6,358 nucleotides of DNA from positions 26,158-32,515 of the forward strand of contig DBVN01000069.1 in NCBI GenBank assembly GCA_002308515.1. The letters run 5' to 3'. How positions within the stretch are numbered: the stretch's first letter is position 1; the number at the start of each line of letters is the position of its first letter. The stretch comes from Verrucomicrobia bacterium UBA1263 (lineage in GTDB: Bacteria > Verrucomicrobiota > Verrucomicrobiia > Limisphaerales > UBA1412). Positions 5,187-6,358 of this stretch are shown one piece after another. A program made the translations under genes and the position numbers. The notes under the pieces are model-generated. The model ran no database searches and had not been told where the DNA came from. It saw only the letters and a list, made by a program, of their open reading frames with translations.

Positions 5187-5792
5187 TCAAATAGTCTTTA
5201 GATTATTTTCCTTAATGAAGTTATCAATAGACTTCCCTCCATCAAGAGAAGCAATTCCAGAGGTAAGAACTTCAAGATCAATCGGAAGTTTAGTAAACTT
5301 CAAAATATTCTTTATAGTCTCCTGAACACAATAATCACCAGCAATACCGCATACTACAAAATTTGCAGTTCCAAAAATAACTTTAGATGTTCCTTCACGA
5401 TTGACTCCACAAGGCAGAAGATCTCCATTAGAACATTCACAGACATCAATAGTTTCAAATGCCCCGTATTCTGTATGAGGACTTGATAGCCCCTTATAGA
5501 AAAATTTCATTGGAATGTTATTTGCATAACAAGCTTTAATTAAGTCATTGGCTACACCGGCTCCTTCAGAATTTTGAGCGCAGTGCATTGGCCATGATAT
5601 TCCTGGTTCAATATATGCATCCGAATCATACGGATGCCAATCAAGTGTAAAAACCACATCTTTTAAATTATTGGCATTAGCATTTATATACTTAACAATA
5701 TTGGATACTGCTTGTTCTCCACCTTTTACATAAAGACTTCCGCTTTCATGATAAAAGTCACGTTGTACATCAACTACAACAAGTGTCTTCAT
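5187..5792 (-). other. Nicotinamidase/isochorismatase-like cysteine hydrolase module
   Basis: Likely hydrolyses nicotinamide to nicotinate for NAD salvage, though the superfamily also covers isochorismatases and other amidases. Counting from the ATG at 5792, the catalytic triad is visible as Asp8 in VVVDVQRDF, Lys100 in FFYKG and Cys155 in GIAGDYCVQET. Metal-site residues Asp51 and His53 (DWH) and His70 (WPMHC) are present. The additional histidine usually found shortly after the DWH motif is not obvious; the sequence there is PYDSDAY. GISWPMHCAQ and ASLDGG are also typical. At 201 residues the module is complete at both ends. It is AT-rich, unlike the sequence fused to its N-terminus. Confidence 0.8.
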
Positions 5793-6358
5793 GTTGACCG
5801 CGGGCGAAAAGAGGACTTTGGCGTTTTTATCCCCTATTTTCTCGCCGCGGATGGTGTCCGCGATCGTGTCGTCATAAGGCAGGCGCGGGTTCGCGTTCTG
5901 GCCAAAGAGACCGAAGGAAGCGCCTTTGGTCTGGATATAGGTGTTGCCCTCCATCTTGGGCATGCTGTTGGGGAACGAGGAGCTGATGTGCAGGATCATG
6001 TTGAAGGAATCCTGAAAGACGTTGTTCCGGACGATGAAGTTTTTGGCCGGATTGTCATGGTTCCAGCTCTTGATGTGGGCGGCTTCGGTCTTGTCCGGAC
6101 GCTGACGGCAGAAGCCTTCACCGGCACGGCGCATCAGGTTGTTCTCGATGACCAGACCATCCATGATGCTCTCCTCGGCACCTTTCTTGCAGCCCAGGAA
6201 ATACTCCACGGAATAGTTGCAGTCTTCCATCATATTGCCAGAGTAGCGCACGTTCAGCATCTGGCAGGGCTTGCCTTCCGCTGAGAACTGGTGTGTGACC
6301 GCTGCGTCATAGATTTGATAAAAGTAGCAGTTCTCCACCGTGTAATTCCGGCAGCCGC
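5187..6358 (-). CDS. Continuous frame: beta-helix protein fused to nicotinamidase-like hydrolase, 5' end cut by window edge
   Basis: A single open frame enters from the right edge and runs to a TGA at 5187, joining two unrelated folds. The first part (6358-5793) is a right-handed parallel beta-helix; the second (5792-5187) is a full-length isochorismatase/nicotinamidase-type cysteine hydrolase of 201 residues starting with its normal methionine. The frame is open before the GTG at 6338, so the true start is off the window. GC content drops sharply exactly at the hydrolase ATG. No Shine-Dalgarno site precedes that ATG, so as assembled the hydrolase would depend on read-through from the beta-helix part. 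I know of no established beta-helix/nicotinamidase fusion. An assembly or amplification chimera is at least as likely as a real fused gene. The frame runs toward the tRNA remnant and lies outside the mobile element. Confidence 0.7.
   Translation of the reverse strand, partial: GCRNYTVENCYFYQIYDAAVTHQFSAEGKPCQMLNVRYSGNMMEDCNYSVEYFLGCKKGAEESIMDGLVIENNLMRRAGEGFCRQRPDKTEAAHIKSWNHDNPAKNFIVRNNVFQDSFNMILHISSSFPNSMPKMEGNTYIQTKGASFGLFGQNANPRLPYDDTIADTIRGEKIGDKNAKVLFSPAVNMKTLVVVDVQRDFYHESGSLYVKGGEQAVSNIVKYINANANNLKDVVFTLDWHPYDSDAYIEPGISWPMHCAQNSEGAGVANDLIKACYANNIPMKFFYKGLSSPHTEYGAFETIDVCECSNGDLLPCGVNREGTSKVIFGTANFVVCGIAGDYCVQETIKNILKFTKLPIDLEVLTSGIASLDGGKSIDNFIKENNLKTI
5793..6358 (-). other. Right-handed parallel beta-helix module, N-terminus off the window
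   Basis: Repeated short strands with asparagine-ladder character, such as YTVENCYFYQ, MLNVRYSGNMMEDCNYS, LVIENNLMRRA and FIVRNNVFQDS, are typical of parallel beta-helix (pectate-lyase-like) proteins. About 188 residues are visible and none identifies a catalytic site. Such proteins are often secreted or surface polysaccharide-active enzymes, but the region that would carry a signal peptide is missing. Base composition is GC-rich compared with the rest of the window. Confidence 0.65.

Noticed and set aside
5047..5325. 92-codon open frame on the plus strand starting in the tRNA remnant
   Set aside because: Begins inside the tRNA T-arm at a GTG and overlaps the hydrolase gene; translation has no recognisable features.
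5712..6284. 190-codon open frame on the plus strand
   Set aside because: Shadow of the GC-rich beta-helix frame; low-complexity Val/Ala/His-rich translation with no known motif.

Overview
The window appears to hold the right-hand end of an integrated mobile element (about positions 1 to 5074) and the DNA beyond its attachment site (5075 to 6358). The host is a bacterium: the attachment site is the 3' end of a bacterial tRNA gene, probably tRNA-Gly with an encoded CCA, and the genes have Shine-Dalgarno sites or sigma70-like boxes in places. I cannot name the taxon. By eye the element is moderately AT-rich, the stretch at about 5075-5790 is more AT-rich, and 5793-6358 is clearly GC-rich, so at least two compositional sources meet here.

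Layout. 1-1518 (-): TOPRIM primase fused to a RepA-type hexameric helicase, cut by the left edge. 1678-1959 (-): small AlpA/excisionase-like helix-turn-helix protein. 1934-2347 (-): S24/LexA-like domain protein without a DNA-binding domain, overlapping the HTH gene by 26 bp. 2348-2540: divergent control region with a 9-bp tandem repeat and a probable rightward promoter. 2553-3464 (+): unrecognised AT-rich gene. 3465-3736: dense array of direct and inverted copies of a GACTTTTTGCAGTT-like motif plus a very AT-rich stretch, a good candidate replication origin. 3737-4939 (-): tyrosine integrase. 4940-5046: integrase upstream and attachment region. 5047-5074: truncated tRNA 3' end, the element boundary. 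5187-6358 (-): one open frame joining a parallel beta-helix protein (cut by the right edge) to a complete nicotinamidase/isochorismatase-like hydrolase.

Together the integrase, iteron-like array, primase-helicase, HTH regulator and S24-domain protein resemble the integration, replication and control half of a phage satellite (P4-like in logic) or another integrative element with its own replication. No capsid, tail, terminase or conjugation gene is visible. The least explained parts are the iteron array, the separated S24 and HTH genes, the unknown 303-residue protein, and the beta-helix/hydrolase fusion, whose base composition changes exactly at the hydrolase ATG and which may be an assembly chimera.
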